From the NCBI RefSeq assembly GCF_032854445.1, contig NC_088297.1, positions 13,941,335 to 14,005,334 of the forward strand: a stretch of 64,000 nucleotides of DNA. Direction: 5' to 3'. Within the stretch, counting starts at the first letter, position 1. Every line of letters starts with the position of its first letter. Shown here one piece after another: positions 11,101 to 19,079 of this stretch. Below the pieces are notes generated by a model, which saw only the letters and a list, made by a program, of their open reading frames with translations, made no database searches and was not told where the DNA came from. A program made the translations under genes and the position numbers. The stretch is from Liolophura sinensis (lineage: Eukaryota > Mollusca > Polyplacophora > Chitonida > Chitonidae).

Positions 11101-11242
11101 GTGGTCGCCCTTGGATGGAATACTTATTAGTTCTATACATTTCTGTTGTAGAATTCTAGTGGTGAATGTGGTCGCCCTTGGATGGAATACTTATTTGGCG
11201 TGGAAAGCGGAACGACAGGATCCCGAGGGCGAGGTACATTAA
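636..11242 (+). CDS. MPV17: Mpv17/PMP22-family membrane protein gene (5' end outside window)
   Basis: Six exons (636-751, 1588-1680, 5290-5385, 7235-7267, 9223-9275, 11152-11242) join in consistent reading frame with GT-AG introns and give about 160 residues ending in TAA. Recognisable family blocks, in order, are GVLMGAGDVIAQ, GPLLRGWYLTLDKL, DQTVFAPSFLTFF, LITNYK, IWPAVQLVNFYFVPFQHR and ALGWNTYLAWKAE. These follow the Mpv17 plan closely (family signature W-P-x-x-Q-x-x-N-F-x-x-V-P). Family members are small four-helix membrane proteins of about 175-200 residues: MPV17 in the inner mitochondrial membrane, where it is linked to mitochondrial DNA maintenance, and PXMP2 in peroxisomes. The spacing fits MPV17 itself best, but a paralogue such as MPV17-like is possible. 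The first 15-20 residues must be encoded upstream of position 1. The gene is unusual in having tandemly repeated splice sites at both ends (see findings). Confidence 0.88.
732..1183 (+). repeat. 36-bp minisatellite repeating the exon end and splice donor
   Basis: The unit is 36 bp, running from ggtcag through gctgtaagtaaatc to ttgatt, and contains the last codons of the exon, the GTAAGT donor and the first intron bases. Possible donors occur at 752, 788, 824, 860, 896, 932, 968, 1004 (degraded, GTTAGT), 1040, 1076 (GTAAAA), 1109, 1141 and 1177. Spacing is exactly 36 up to 1076, so the reading frame stays open as repeats of VSKSFLIGQIIA until TAG at 1064-1066. Copies after 1076 show small indels. 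Confidence 0.95.
1216..1488 (+). mobile_element. SINE family A, divergent full-length copy
   Basis: The copy begins with a tRNA-like head (ggggcctctgtggct), has the conserved middle (gttcaagtcctgctcatgc), and ends in the gtggcgtaaaactccaatca tail followed by aaataaataataaa. Family A recurs through the window and is a tRNA-derived SINE of about 270 bp. I believe it belongs to the V/Meta-type SINEs of molluscs, from memory. It lies in the Mpv17-family intron just after the donor minisatellite. Confidence 0.85.
1588..1680 (+). CDS. MPV17: Mpv17-family exon 3
   Basis: The 93-nt exon is bounded by the acceptor ttattcag (ends 1587) and the donor gtacgtg (1681), phase 0 on both sides. It encodes 31 residues, GPLLRGWYLTLDKLYKG followed by a basic stretch and LTDQ. 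This corresponds to the G-P-x-x-x-x-W-Y block and the following cytosolic or matrix loop of Mpv17 proteins. It is too short and out of register to show up as a useful ORF. Confidence 0.88.
1792..2054 (+). mobile_element. SINE family A, old divergent copy
   Basis: The head (gcctctatggccgag), the middle (tttatgctggcttcc) and the tail (agcgtaaaactctagtgaaa, then a run of aaat) are recognisable but strongly diverged. The tail has expanded into an (AAAT)n microsatellite at about 2030-2053. Confidence 0.75.
2105..2413 (-). CDS. Possible small secreted protein, antisense in Mpv17 intron
   Basis: A 102-residue ORF begins MKSLLSSSLLFIVTSLYL, a plausible signal peptide (basic residue, then a hydrophobic stretch). 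Downstream there are Cys residues near positions 46, 81 and 88 and a mixed, non-repetitive composition. On the minus strand the TAA stop overlaps a polyadenylation-like AATAAA. I do not recognise the family. Length alone would not exclude chance, and splice sites are not obvious, so this could be a single-exon gene, one exon of a gene, or a chance ORF. Confidence 0.33.
   Translation of the reverse strand: MKSLLSSSLLFIVTSLYLRFYSYGMSNEHFHSRLNKYVYHNNFKVCDSKKEEFGMYYSATSSLHAGVAGRALETDWAKLCKMTYVICYNGGMKETSKPSRFN
2454..2857. repeat. 65-71-bp minisatellite with A-run (6 copies)
   Basis: Units start gaatcagtggattttgtag and end in aatctaaaaaaaa. They start at 2454, 2525, 2594, 2663, 2730 and 2795. Unit length shrinks from 71 to 65 because the A-run gets shorter. 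The last two units share further substitutions (actttcaaaaatctag), which fits stepwise duplication. Confidence 0.93.
3034..3090. repeat. (AT)n microsatellite
   Basis: An almost pure AT dinucleotide run of about 40 bp is followed by imperfect atgtat/atctat repeats. The flanking region 2860-4376 is AT-rich intronic DNA in which I see no exon or known element. Confidence 0.95.
4377..4780 (+). mobile_element. SINE family A with internal insertion
   Basis: The tRNA-like head at 4377 (ggggcctccgtggctcagtt) and a complete tail (ggcgtaaaacaccaatcaaa) bracket the element. After caacctgcggattgttgtgg the consensus is interrupted at about 4530 by about 110 bp of foreign sequence, and the consensus then resumes by repeating caacctgcggatggtcgt at about 4645. 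The repeat of that short block on both sides suggests a duplication or nested insertion. Confidence 0.85.
5145..5190. repeat. (AAAT)n microsatellite
   Basis: About eleven aaat units follow tgaaata. It resembles an expanded SINE tail, but no SINE body precedes it within 200 bp. Confidence 0.9.
5290..5385 (+). CDS. MPV17: Mpv17-family exon 4
   Basis: The 96-nt exon lies between the acceptor ctgtag (ends 5289) and the donor gtaagt (5386), phase 0 on both sides. It encodes 32 residues: TVFAPSFLTFFIGTMAV, a hydrophobic segment starting with the family's D-Q-x-x-x-A-P block (the DQ comes from the previous exon), and then the amphipathic basic stretch EEVKRKIKR. Confidence 0.88.
5815..6060 (+). mobile_element. 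SINE family A, left member of an inverted pair
   Basis: The 5' head is degraded, but the middle (cagttcaagtccagctcatg) and the tail (gctgcataaaacaccaatca) are clear. It meets a second family A copy tail to tail at about 6060, forming an inverted pair. Confidence 0.8.
5971..6326. repeat. Exact 178-bp tandem duplication across a SINE junction
   Basis: Positions 5971-6148 and 6149-6326 are identical as far as I can read. Each unit spans the end of the plus-strand SINE, the tail-to-tail junction and the start of the minus-strand SINE. The identity implies a recent event, much younger than the diverged SINEs it copies. Confidence 0.93.
6061..6500 (-). mobile_element. SINE family A, right member of an inverted pair
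   Basis: The tail (gtgttttatgccgcacttaa) and middle read in reverse, with a degraded tRNA-like head near 6485. The tail part of this copy appears twice because of the 178-bp duplication described separately. Confidence 0.8.
6683..7051 (+). mobile_element. SINE family B, near full-length
   Basis: This is a second tRNA-derived SINE. The head (ggcccggatagcacagttgg, then tagagcg) has an A-box-like start and a B-box-like gatccaggatcaatcc. It has a body with gcgttcagcatgaagggg and a tail gttgagtacgacgttaaacc followed by ccaagcactcactcactt. It is about 365 bp and lies in an intron of the Mpv17-family gene. Confidence 0.85.
7235..7267 (+). CDS. MPV17: Mpv17-family exon 5 (33-nt micro-exon)
   Basis: This very short exon lies between the acceptor tattccag (ends 7234) and the donor gtaagt (7268), phase 0. 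It encodes DFMPVLITNYK, matching the conserved D-x-x-x-x-L-I-T-N-Y stretch just before the W-P-x-x-Q signature. It is found by family alignment and clean splice sites, not by ORF length. Confidence 0.85.
7457..7606 (+). mobile_element. SINE family A, 5'-truncated
   Basis: Only the 3' half is present: cagcagcttgcaggtggttg through gtacggcgtaaaacactggt and an aaataaat tail. The tRNA-like head is missing. Confidence 0.75.
7620..9315. other. Intronic sequence around micro-exon and signature exon
   Basis: Apart from the exon at 9223-9275, I see a short perfect hairpin around 8332-8349 (gtgtcgccagcgacac) and a G-rich run at 9129-9160, but no coding segment or identifiable mobile element. Confidence 0.5.
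9223..9275 (+). CDS. MPV17: Mpv17-family exon 6 (signature exon)
   Basis: The acceptor is atttgtag (ends 9222) and the donor is gtgagt (9276). The 53 nt enter in phase 0 and leave in phase 2. It encodes IWPAVQLVNFYFVPFQH plus AG of an Arg codon. This is the diagnostic W-P-x-x-Q-x-x-N-F-x-x-V-P-x-x-x-R block of the family and gives the strongest single piece of evidence for the gene. Confidence 0.92.
9319..9481 (-). mobile_element. SINE family A, 5'-truncated
   Basis: Reading in reverse, the tail (ttatttatttgattgattgg), the conserved block gtactcaagaatatttcact and part of the body are present. It stops at acggccggatc without the tRNA head. It lies 44 bp downstream of the signature exon's donor. 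Confidence 0.85.
9490..10729. other. Intron before the acceptor array, no recognised gene
   Basis: This is AT-rich sequence with a short direct duplication at about 10,120-10,150 (gtggaacagatgt twice) and an aaataaat run at 10,510 that may be a SINE tail remnant. I found no exon in frame with the flanking Mpv17-family exons. Confidence 0.5.
10730..11195 (+). repeat. 67-bp tandem repeat of terminal-exon acceptor and exon start (7 copies)
   Basis: The unit contains the pyrimidine-rich tract atacatttctgttgtag and about 50 nt of exon. Exon-start positions are 10750, 10817, 10884, 10951, 11018, 11085 and 11152, spaced exactly 67 bp. Copy 4 has GG instead of AG at the acceptor. Copy 1 has TGA where the others have the TGG of ALGW, so it would stop there. 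Copies 2-6 end in TAT TAG and would stop right after WNTY or WNIY. Only copy 7 continues into the real C terminus. Confidence 0.95.
11152..11242 (+). CDS. MPV17: Mpv17-family terminal exon (last of seven acceptor copies)
   Basis: The exon follows the acceptor ctgttgtag (ends 11151). Joined in phase 2 to the previous exon it reads R-ILVVNVVALGWNTYLAWK, then a short acidic tail ending EVH and TAA. This matches the final helix and W-N-x-Y-L-x-W-K end of Mpv17 proteins. It is the only one of seven tandem copies of this acceptor and exon start that carries the complete C terminus. I saw no AATAAA in the first few hundred bases downstream, so the polyadenylation site is not placed. Confidence 0.88.
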
Positions 11243-11264
11243 TTTGATGAGGTCATGAGGAGGT

Positions 11265-11530
11265 CTGATTTTGGAACTTTTAAGGTTACAGATGCGCAGT
11301 TTGGGCATTTGGGTCCAAATTTGCGTCCGAACTGAAAAGTGAAGGAGCACTGATTGGGTTGACTGCCACACAGACATTTTAGGTTGATACACTATAAATT
11401 TCCGCTGTTTTGCATCTGGTTAAAATATACCAGAACATTGTTTGTTTTGAATAGAACTGAAAACTTTTTTCAGTGTTACTACCCAACTATGTAGAGGTTA
11501 CCAAGATTATAACCACAGCTAAAAAAATGA
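11265..11530. repeat. Dispersed repeat, copy next to the Mpv17 stop codon
   Basis: This segment of the presumed 3' UTR matches 13,765-13,960. Shared blocks include aaggttaca, tgcgcaattcaggcaattggg-like sequence, tccgaactgaa with gagtga/aagtga, and cagtgttacttcc-like sequence. Identity is imperfect, so the duplication is old. Confidence 0.6.
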
Positions 11531-13764
11531 TGGTCATGCTTCGTTTATATTTTGATATGTTGTAGAGAAAAATGCAAGCTGCATGTGGTGGCATGGCATG
11601 GTACCACGCGAAAGTTAGAGGATATATATATTTGTGGCTGAATTAGGCAAATTTACTACATAAGTAGTATGGAAAATCAATGCGTTCGTCTAACCTTAAA
11701 GGTGAACCTCAAATTTTTTTCAACGCTTTCAAAGACGGCATCTTTTTGTCACTAGACAAACATTAGTTAAATCTTAATGATATTATGATCATTTTTAATG
11801 AAACTTATCAGGGAATTTTGCATGGCTTTCCATTTTTTTAAAACTTTGCAAGGTTTTAGAGAGAGTGCCTTTTGTCCAACTTCAATAAGGTAATAAGTCG
11901 TTGACAAGGACGTAACTGATACGTAAGCATGACGTCATGGCGCTGATGACGACAGGGGAGGACATAGATAACACGTGTTTTGTTGATTGATATGATTAAA
12001 CTCATTTCCATGGTTGCTGCAAAATGTCTTGAAATATAATGTCATTTATTTTTTCAATGTGGTGTCAATAGTTTTGTAGAATGGTCGCAATTCTCCTTTC
12101 ATGAGGATTTGTTTCAGCGTGCTGTTGGTTCCTGTTACTGGTAAGGCGATAGGAGCATTTTTATTCTGTTTTAATTGTTTCTTATTTTTTTTTTTCTGTA
12201 AGTGTGTGACTTGATGAGACACCTAAAAATCTTAAATCTTATCATGCTTTATGTAAATTTGACAGTATAAGTATATTTTTGAAAGTATAGTGTTTGATCT
12301 CTTTTGCCCATTGATGTCTTACAAGCAGTTTGTATTTAAAGAGCCTGTGTTTAAGCGGTACAAAGTTAACGTTGATTGGCTGTAACTGGTAGTTTTGCAT
12401 ATATCCAAACATTTCAAAAATTGTTTAATGATACACGTTTGAACAATGTTTCCAGTGCAAAACGTAAGTTAATTCAGCCAAAATAAATGTACCTAATTGG
12501 ATGGGAAATTAATGCGGTAGATCCACAGCAGGTAATGAAAAATGTATTCATAGTTTCGAACAACCGGGTTCCTCGCAAGGACTGGAGGTGATAAATAACA
12601 TGGAGGTAAATGAGGAAAATGCTGATTTGTGTTGATTCCTGGAGTTTGCAGTGTTACAGCGCACTGAAACTATTGTATTTGAAGGCTAGGTGCATTCTGA
12701 TTACTTGTCCAGAAAGAATCTCTGGCCTAAAAGCTATATTTAAAATTTTTATCGTCTTCAATGCCTTTCTCAACTGAGTTAAAATCGCTCTGTTTTTACC
12801 TCCCGAACTCTAGTCATGTGACCAAAGAGCGTGCTGATCGTTGGCTTCGAGCAGCTATGTCATTTCTAGGAATAATAATTTTTATAGATTTACTCTATTT
12901 GGTCCCCTGTATCATAAGTTAGAGCAAATTGTTGTGTATGTATACACAGTGCAATTTTTTTTTTCACTACTCGTTGTTTCATGATTCGTGCCCTTGTCGA
13001 ACTTAATTAATTCTGCAAAGAATCTCAAGACAGGCTCGCGAACTTAACACTGTCAAAGCTACACAAGATGACGTATAGCTCAATGCTTATTCTGATGGCC
13101 CGGAAGTTGGAGATCACGTGATAACCCTTGCATGGTGAAAATAAAATGGGCGCCGCATGGTGAAGCACAGTGGAAAAGGGTTGTCTTTTCCGCTCCGCCA
13201 GCCGCCAGTAAGGCATAATGGTATGGAAAGACATAAGCTCTAAAGAAATACTCCGACTATCTTGAAAGCTGAAAATTATACAAATACACTATTGCTGACA
13301 GCGATTAAAAAATAGGCATTTTCTTACTCTACAATGTTGGGAGGACAATTTGCTTCACTCATGCCGTTTGTTACTAAGGAGATCAGCTTCCGAGCCGTCT
13401 TGTTGAATTACAGAACTCTCAAACCATTTCACGTCACTTTCGGAATAAGCTATGAAGATGAAGTAGGGACAAAACACTTGTTCTGGTAGGACAAAATTAT
13501 TTGTTCCATGAGATGGCCAGTCAGAATGTAAACAGCGCCGCATATATACGACAGACACATTAAATTGATCGATTTACATACAAATATACAATAAGGATCG
13601 CAAAAATAAGGTGATGGTTATTTTTTACATTTGAGACCGTACATGCTATCGGCTTCTATGGTCTTTTTCGTGAAAATCATGGGAAGACGATTAATAGCAT
13701 GTCTGGGCCTTCGACACCACCGCCATCTTAATTTCTGGATAATAAAGAGCTATCCGCGTTACCG
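11531..13764. other. Region without recognised gene
   Basis: Both strands were read; only short ORFs below 80 codons are present, none with recognisable motifs. Poly-T runs occur near 12,180 and 12,955. No SINE copy was identified. Confidence 0.5.
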
Positions 13765-14040
13765 GTTAAGGTTACATGCGCAATTCAGGCAATTGGGTGA
13801 AAGATTTGCTTCCGAACTGAAGAGTGACGGAGCGCTAATTGGGATGGAACTGGAATCTTTTTTCCCAGTGTTACTTCCTACCCCTCTGAATGATACCAAG
13901 GTAACAGAATGCTATGACTTCACTCCAGCAACAGCAGCTCAAAAAATCGCGGAAGACGGATGAATATTTTTGAGGTTGAAGTTGACAAATTTTTTACATG
14001 CTTAGTAAGGAAAATCAATGAGCTCGTGTAACCTCAAGAT
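13765..14040. repeat. Dispersed repeat, second copy
   Basis: This is the counterpart of 11,265-11,530. An ORF of 110 codons crosses it at 13,631-13,963, but the matching segment at 11 kb is not open in the same way, so I treat the ORF as fortuitous. Confidence 0.6.
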
Positions 14041-14256
14041 TCGACAACGCTTACATGTATAGTCAGAGAATTACTATTTTCAAATAGTTATTAGCGTTTT
14101 TTCTTTCACGATCCATTCGCTCGTTTGTAATTACAAGACATTATGTGTTTAGTGATCACTTATGCAGATGATTTTACAGCATACGTCAGGATTGATTGCA
14201 TTTGTAGACGACGTGCATTTAATTAGCCAATCAGCGTGTGTATGTATTTCCTATAG

Positions 14257-14364
14257 GTGTTTTACGCCGTACTCAAGAATATTTCATTTATACGACGTCG
14301 GCCATCATGATGGTGGGCGGAAACCGGCCAGAACTTTGGGAAAACTCACGACCATCAATAGGTT
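14257..14364 (-). mobile_element. SINE family A, tail and body fragment
   Basis: The fragment contains gtgttttacgccgtactcaa and ccatcatgatggtgggcgga, then breaks off within the body. Both ends are truncated. Confidence 0.8.
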
Positions 14365-14744
14365 GAAAATCAGCGTGTAATCCTGTATCCAAAAATTAGA
14401 CAAGATGACTAAGAACCTTTGTATATATAATAATGTATTGATGTCAAATTAAAAAAAGGTATTATATTTGATATTACGTACATAGGTGTATCCATATGTA
14501 CGATATAAATTATGTTCTATGCAAGGTTTGTTTGTTAAATGATCTGTTATACATGTGGCCCGGTTAAAAAGTGCCAAGTTGGTGACTATAGCAGTTAAGT
14601 TTTCATTCTAGTTTTCTGTGACGGATGTGATCGCTCAACATTTCTCAACAACATAAGACAGTTCCAAGCCGTGTAAAAATATATCGGTCTCTGTTGTTAT
14701 GGTGCAGTTCTACCTCTTTGTTTTACGATGACAATGACTTTGGC

Positions 14745-14822
14745 AGACTTCGTGCAGTGCGTGGCTCACTAGACTCCATGCAGCGCGTGGCTTATTAGAC
14801 TTTATGCAGTGTGTGGCTCATT
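14745..14822. repeat. 26-bp triplet minisatellite
   Basis: Three consecutive 26-bp units begin agact and contain gcagtgcgtggct: 14745-14770, 14771-14796 and 14797-14822. Confidence 0.85.
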
Positions 14823-15670
14823 AAACTGGCTTTACATCACCGCCGACGCTTGCATAACTAGGCAAGCTTGACCTTTGGAACGTGTGAGACGAACGTAGGC
14901 TTGTTTAGGCTTAGCTTCATCACTGGTGCCCCCGAACTGAACTGTGTACATGTAATCAACATTCATCAGCAAAATTGTCTCAGGTGTTGATTAGAGTTCA
15001 TACACCTTTTTTATGATTAGAGACATGGTTGAGACAGAGGAATTGACATGACTTCCTGTATCATCATCGTGACCAGAGTGAATTCGGCGTTATTCAAAAT
15101 TTCTGTACAAAATTTGTTAGTGGTGGCAGTGATGAAAAGCTAACGTATAGAGCGACGCATGCGCTGTAGTGAGTATTTCCATACTGCGTAACTATTTCTG
15201 TATAGCAAAGAAGACACAAGTACACAGCTTGGACATGAACTTGTTTTTCGTGGGTGCTAATCCATATTGTTAATCTGCCTCGTCAGTGATAAATAGTGTA
15301 TATTAAACCTTATTGATGTGCAATGCGTGAAAATACTTTAATTAAAATGTCAAAGATGAACTAGAATTGGGGTCGATTGTTTTTCAGCGAGTTTTGTAAT
15401 GTTACCTCGGTGCAATTGTCTTCAGAAACAATTACGTCAAAACATTATGACAACATATACAAAACGACCATTTAGGTAAAGCGCCTCACTGGCCTCGTTC
15501 GAGGTTGGAGGCTCGAATCCAGTTCTCGCCAAATAACAGTGAGGACTAGTCAGGAGATATCTTACTAAGGCGGAAGTTTCCCCTGTTCTTCTCCGTCATA
15601 TAAACCCTAGTGCCATCGTGAATTACTTATAACGTCACCGTAGTTAAAGGTGGAGAAAAACATAAAAATT
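14823..15670. other. Region with a possible third tRNA-like SINE relic
   Basis: At about 15,480-15,640 gaggttggaggctcgaatcc resembles a tRNA B box, followed by a short body. It is the only copy of this kind I see, so it may be a decayed SINE of a third family. The rest shows nothing I can name. Confidence 0.35.
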
Positions 15671-15674
15671 TTCC

Positions 15675-16105
15675 ATGAGGAGAGAAAGACACTTGAAAAT
15701 AATTTTTGTATTGTGGGTATTTGGGACCATATTTTGGTATTTATACTCCTTGTTTAATAATGTCATAAATGAGGATGTTACATAGGTTTAATAATGTCAT
15801 AAATGAGGATGTAACACAGGTTTAATAAATATTTTTGCACTGGAATTTGTTCTTTTCAGGTAACAAATGTATTAAACCTCAGTTTAGATCATATATATAG
15901 TTTTAATATGTTCATAAATATTATCATAATCTAGGTTAAATGCATATGATTGGATATAAACAACAAATTAACATCCAAATAGATTTATTAATAGACAAAC
16001 ATTACATCCTTATGTAGAACATTATTATGCAAGAACGATAAATACCAAAAGTTGGTTACAAATACCCACCATACAAAATATTTTCAAATACCCTTTTCTC
16101 TTGAA
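15675..16105. mobile_element. Foldback (MITE-like) element with long imperfect inverted arms
   Basis: The left arm contains acttgaaaat and gtgggtatttg, then tttggtatttat and aatgaggatgttacat. The right arm contains the reverse complements (ataaataccaaaag, caaatacccacca, attttcaaatac) in reverse order. The arms are about 130-150 bp. A 35-bp unit (tttaataatgtcataaatg) is tandemly duplicated only in the left arm, at 15,752 and 15,787. No target duplication could be defined. Confidence 0.7.
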
Positions 16106-16747
16106 AAAAAGCAAATCCAAAAAATATTAGATGTCATATTTGCAAATAACTTTTGACGCTCTTTCATCTGATTTTGGCATCATTTTTATGTTTTCTTCTT
16201 TAAAAAATCTCAGTCAAAATGAATACATCAGTAATAATTCACACGATCTTCAATACTCCACTACATATTCATGTATGCACATATCTCTGTACTCGATCTG
16301 TATACGTCAAACGTGGAAAAGCTTATCGGCGACTAGCCATAGGTCCATGGTTTATGAATGGCACTCCGCTTTCCTCAAGCTTTCCTCCGCTTTAGACTCA
16401 CCGTCACATGTAGAAGTGAATGATTCGTGAGTATGGGGTTAAACAACAATGAAATAAATAAATATAAAAATCTGCTGCGCTCATTCCAAATCTGATCAAA
16501 ATTCTTAATCCAATAAACTTAACCGATTCAGCTGGAGTTAATACTTTACTGTAACGTCTAATGGCTGATCGCCATTACATTTGAGCCAATAATTTAAATG
16601 TCTGTATTTTTTTTCTGTTGAACTTCTAAATTCAGAGTTGTGTTCAAACGTAGTTAAAACCAAAACTTTTTCGTTAAATTAGTGAGAGGCTATCGCAATC
16701 GTCACTATGTTTTCAGTTGGTGTAAAATACTGTATGTAGGCCTGCTT

Positions 16748-16790
16748 GGAGTTTTACGCCGTATTTAACAATTTTTAAGCCAGATGACGA
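16748..16790 (-). mobile_element. SINE family B tail fragment
   Basis: Read in reverse, gtcgtcatctggcttaaaaa then ttgtt-aaatacggcgtaaaac matches the end of family B. It is a relic only. Confidence 0.5.
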
Positions 16791-17060
16791 CAAAATTCTG
16801 AAAAAAAAAATAGTTAACGCAGGATAGCATAACGGACTGCTTTGGAATTGGCTAAGATGTCTTTTCATTTATTTTTTTATAATTTTAAAAATTTTAAATA
16901 GATTTAAATTTTATGTTTTTTTTCTGTGGATGAACTTCACGGTAGGAACGGATTACACAGGTCAGGCGAGTGTGCTTGGTCTTACATGTATATACACGGA
17001 ACTGCCATGAAGGTCAGCCTTAAGAATAACGAAACTATTCTAGTCTTATCTTCAAAAACG

Positions 17061-17327
17061 AGGGCCTCCGTGGCTCTGTTGGTTAGCGCGCTAGCGCAGA
17101 GTAATGACCCAGGAGCCTCTCACCAACGCGGTCGAAATGCGGTTCAAGTCCAGCTCATGTGGGCCTCCTCTCCGGCTGTACGTGGGAAGGTCTCCCAGCA
17201 ACCTGCGGATGGTCGTGAGTTTCCTCCGGGCTCTGTCCGGTTTCCTCCCACCATTATGCTTGCCGCCGTCGTATAAGTGAATTATTCTTGAGTACGGCGT
17301 AAAACGCCAATCAAATGAATAAATAAA
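17061..17327 (+). mobile_element. SINE family A, full-length with target-site duplication
   Basis: A complete copy from gggcctccgtggctctgttg to ggcgtaaaacgccaatcaaa and a short aaat tail. A 13-bp direct repeat TATCTTCAAAAAC flanks it at 17047-17059 and 17328-17340, the expected signature of L1/RTE-type retroposition. Confidence 0.93.
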
Positions 17328-17539
17328 TATCTTCAAAAACAGTTTATAGCGTTAAAATGATGTATTCTAAAATTAAACTCTTATGTTCACAGATGCCATA
17401 AGTTAAAAACAAGTCCAGTTTAAGTCTAAGGCAGCTACGAGATCGTGGGTTCTTGGCCTGAAGGCACAAAGCTCATTTGACTATCTTACACAGTGAGTCC
17501 GTACAGAAGGACACGATACGCCATGCTCTCTTCGTCGTC

Positions 17540-19075
17540 ATTTTACATGTAGTTCAATGCTCGGAATGGCAATAGATCTTCAAGCAAAGGAAACTAGGCT
17601 ATACCCAGTACGTCGCTGTTGTTAAGTGCACGTTAGCGTAATAGAGCACCCTGCAAAGGAGACTATACGCTTTAACCAACACATCGATATAGTAGCTAAA
17701 TGTTATGGTAATAAATAGTTCAGTTGGTTAGCGCGCTAGCACAGCATAATGACCCAGGAGCTCCACCAATGTGGCCGCTGTAGTTCAGGTCCAGCTCATT
17801 CTTGCTTCCTCCCCGGCCGTACGTGGGAATGTTTACCAGCAACCTGGCAGCGGATTGTCGTGGATTTCCCCACCGTAATGCTGGCCACGTCGTATAAGTG
17901 AAATATTCTTGAGTACGGCGTGAAAAAGCAATCAAATAAATAATCTTTTAATAAATAGACACTACGCTGTACTGAATACGTGGCCATAGTAGCTAAATAC
18001 ACGTTATGGCAATAGAACCTCGTACAAAAGGACCCAGCTAAACTCAGTACGTGGCAATAGTTGCTAAATACACGTTATGGCAATAGAACCTCGTACAAAA
18101 GACCCCAGCTAAACTCAGTACATGGCCATAGTAGCTAAATACACGTTATGGCAATAGAACCTCGTACAAAAGAACACCGCTAAACTCAGTACGTGGCCAT
18201 AGTAGCTAAATACACGTTATGGCGATAGAATCTCGTACAAAAGGACACCGCTAAACTCAGTACGTGGCCATGGTTGCTAAATACACGTTATGGCTATAGA
18301 ATCTCTTACAAAAGGACACAGCTAAACTCAGTACGTGGCCATGGTTGCTAAATACACGTTATGGCTATAGAATCTCTTACAAAAGGACACAGCTAAACTC
18401 AGTACGTGGCCATAGTTGCTAAATACACGTTGTGGCAATAGAACCTCGTACAAAAAGACACAGTTAAACTCAGTACGTGGCCATAGTTGCTAAATACACG
18501 TTATGGCAATAGAACCTCGTACAAAAAGACACAGTTAAACTCAGTACGTGGCCATAGTAGCTAAATACACGTTATGGCAATAGAACCTCGGACAAAAGGA
18601 CAGAGCTAAACTCAGTAAGGGCCATAGTTGCTAAATACACGTTATTGCAATAGAACCTAGTACAAAAGGACACAGCTAAACTCAGTACGTGGCCATAGTT
18701 ACTAAATACACGTTATGGCAATAGAACCTCGTACAAAAGGACACCGCTTAACTCAGTACGTGGCCATAGTTGCTAAATACACGTTATGGCAATAGAACCT
18801 CGTACAAAAGGACACAGCTAAACTCAGTAAGGGCCATAGTTGCTAAATACACGTTATGGCAATAGAACCTCGTACAAAAGGACACAGCTAAACTCAGTAC
18901 GTGGCCATAGTTGCTAAATACACGCTATGGCAATAGATCCTCGTACAAAAGGACACAGCTAAACTAAATACTTGACCACGTTAATAGTTAAATACACAAT
19001 GCGGTAATTGATCTTCATCTCAAAAGACACTACGCTATACCCAGGACGTGGCCATAGTAGATAAATACACATTGA
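17540..19075. repeat. 71-bp tandem array (about 15 units) with degenerate flanks
   Basis: The core array from about 17,957 to 18,990 has 71-bp units with taaactcagtacgtggccat, agttgctaaatacacgttat and agaacctcgtacaaaagg. Units at both edges (before 17,712 and after 18,990) are clearly more diverged than those in the middle, as expected when unequal exchange keeps the centre homogeneous. A SINE interrupts the left flank. Confidence 0.95.
17716..17945 (+). mobile_element. SINE family A inserted in the 71-bp array
   Basis: The copy starts at cagttggttagcgcgctagc and lacks the first bases of the tRNA head. It has an unusual body (aacctggcagcggattgtcg) and ends gtacggcgtgaaaaagcaat then aaataaat. 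It splits the degenerate left flank of the array, with ataaata(g) sequence on both sides. Confidence 0.88.
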
Positions 19076-19079
19076 ATTA

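Noticed and set aside
12115-12146. Possible tiny exon between tttcag and gtaagg
   Set aside because: It is too short to support a frame, lies beyond the Mpv17 stop codon, and no partner exon was found.
13631-13963. 110-codon ORF on the plus strand
   Set aside because: It overlaps a dispersed repeat whose other copy at 11.3-11.5 kb is not open in that frame.
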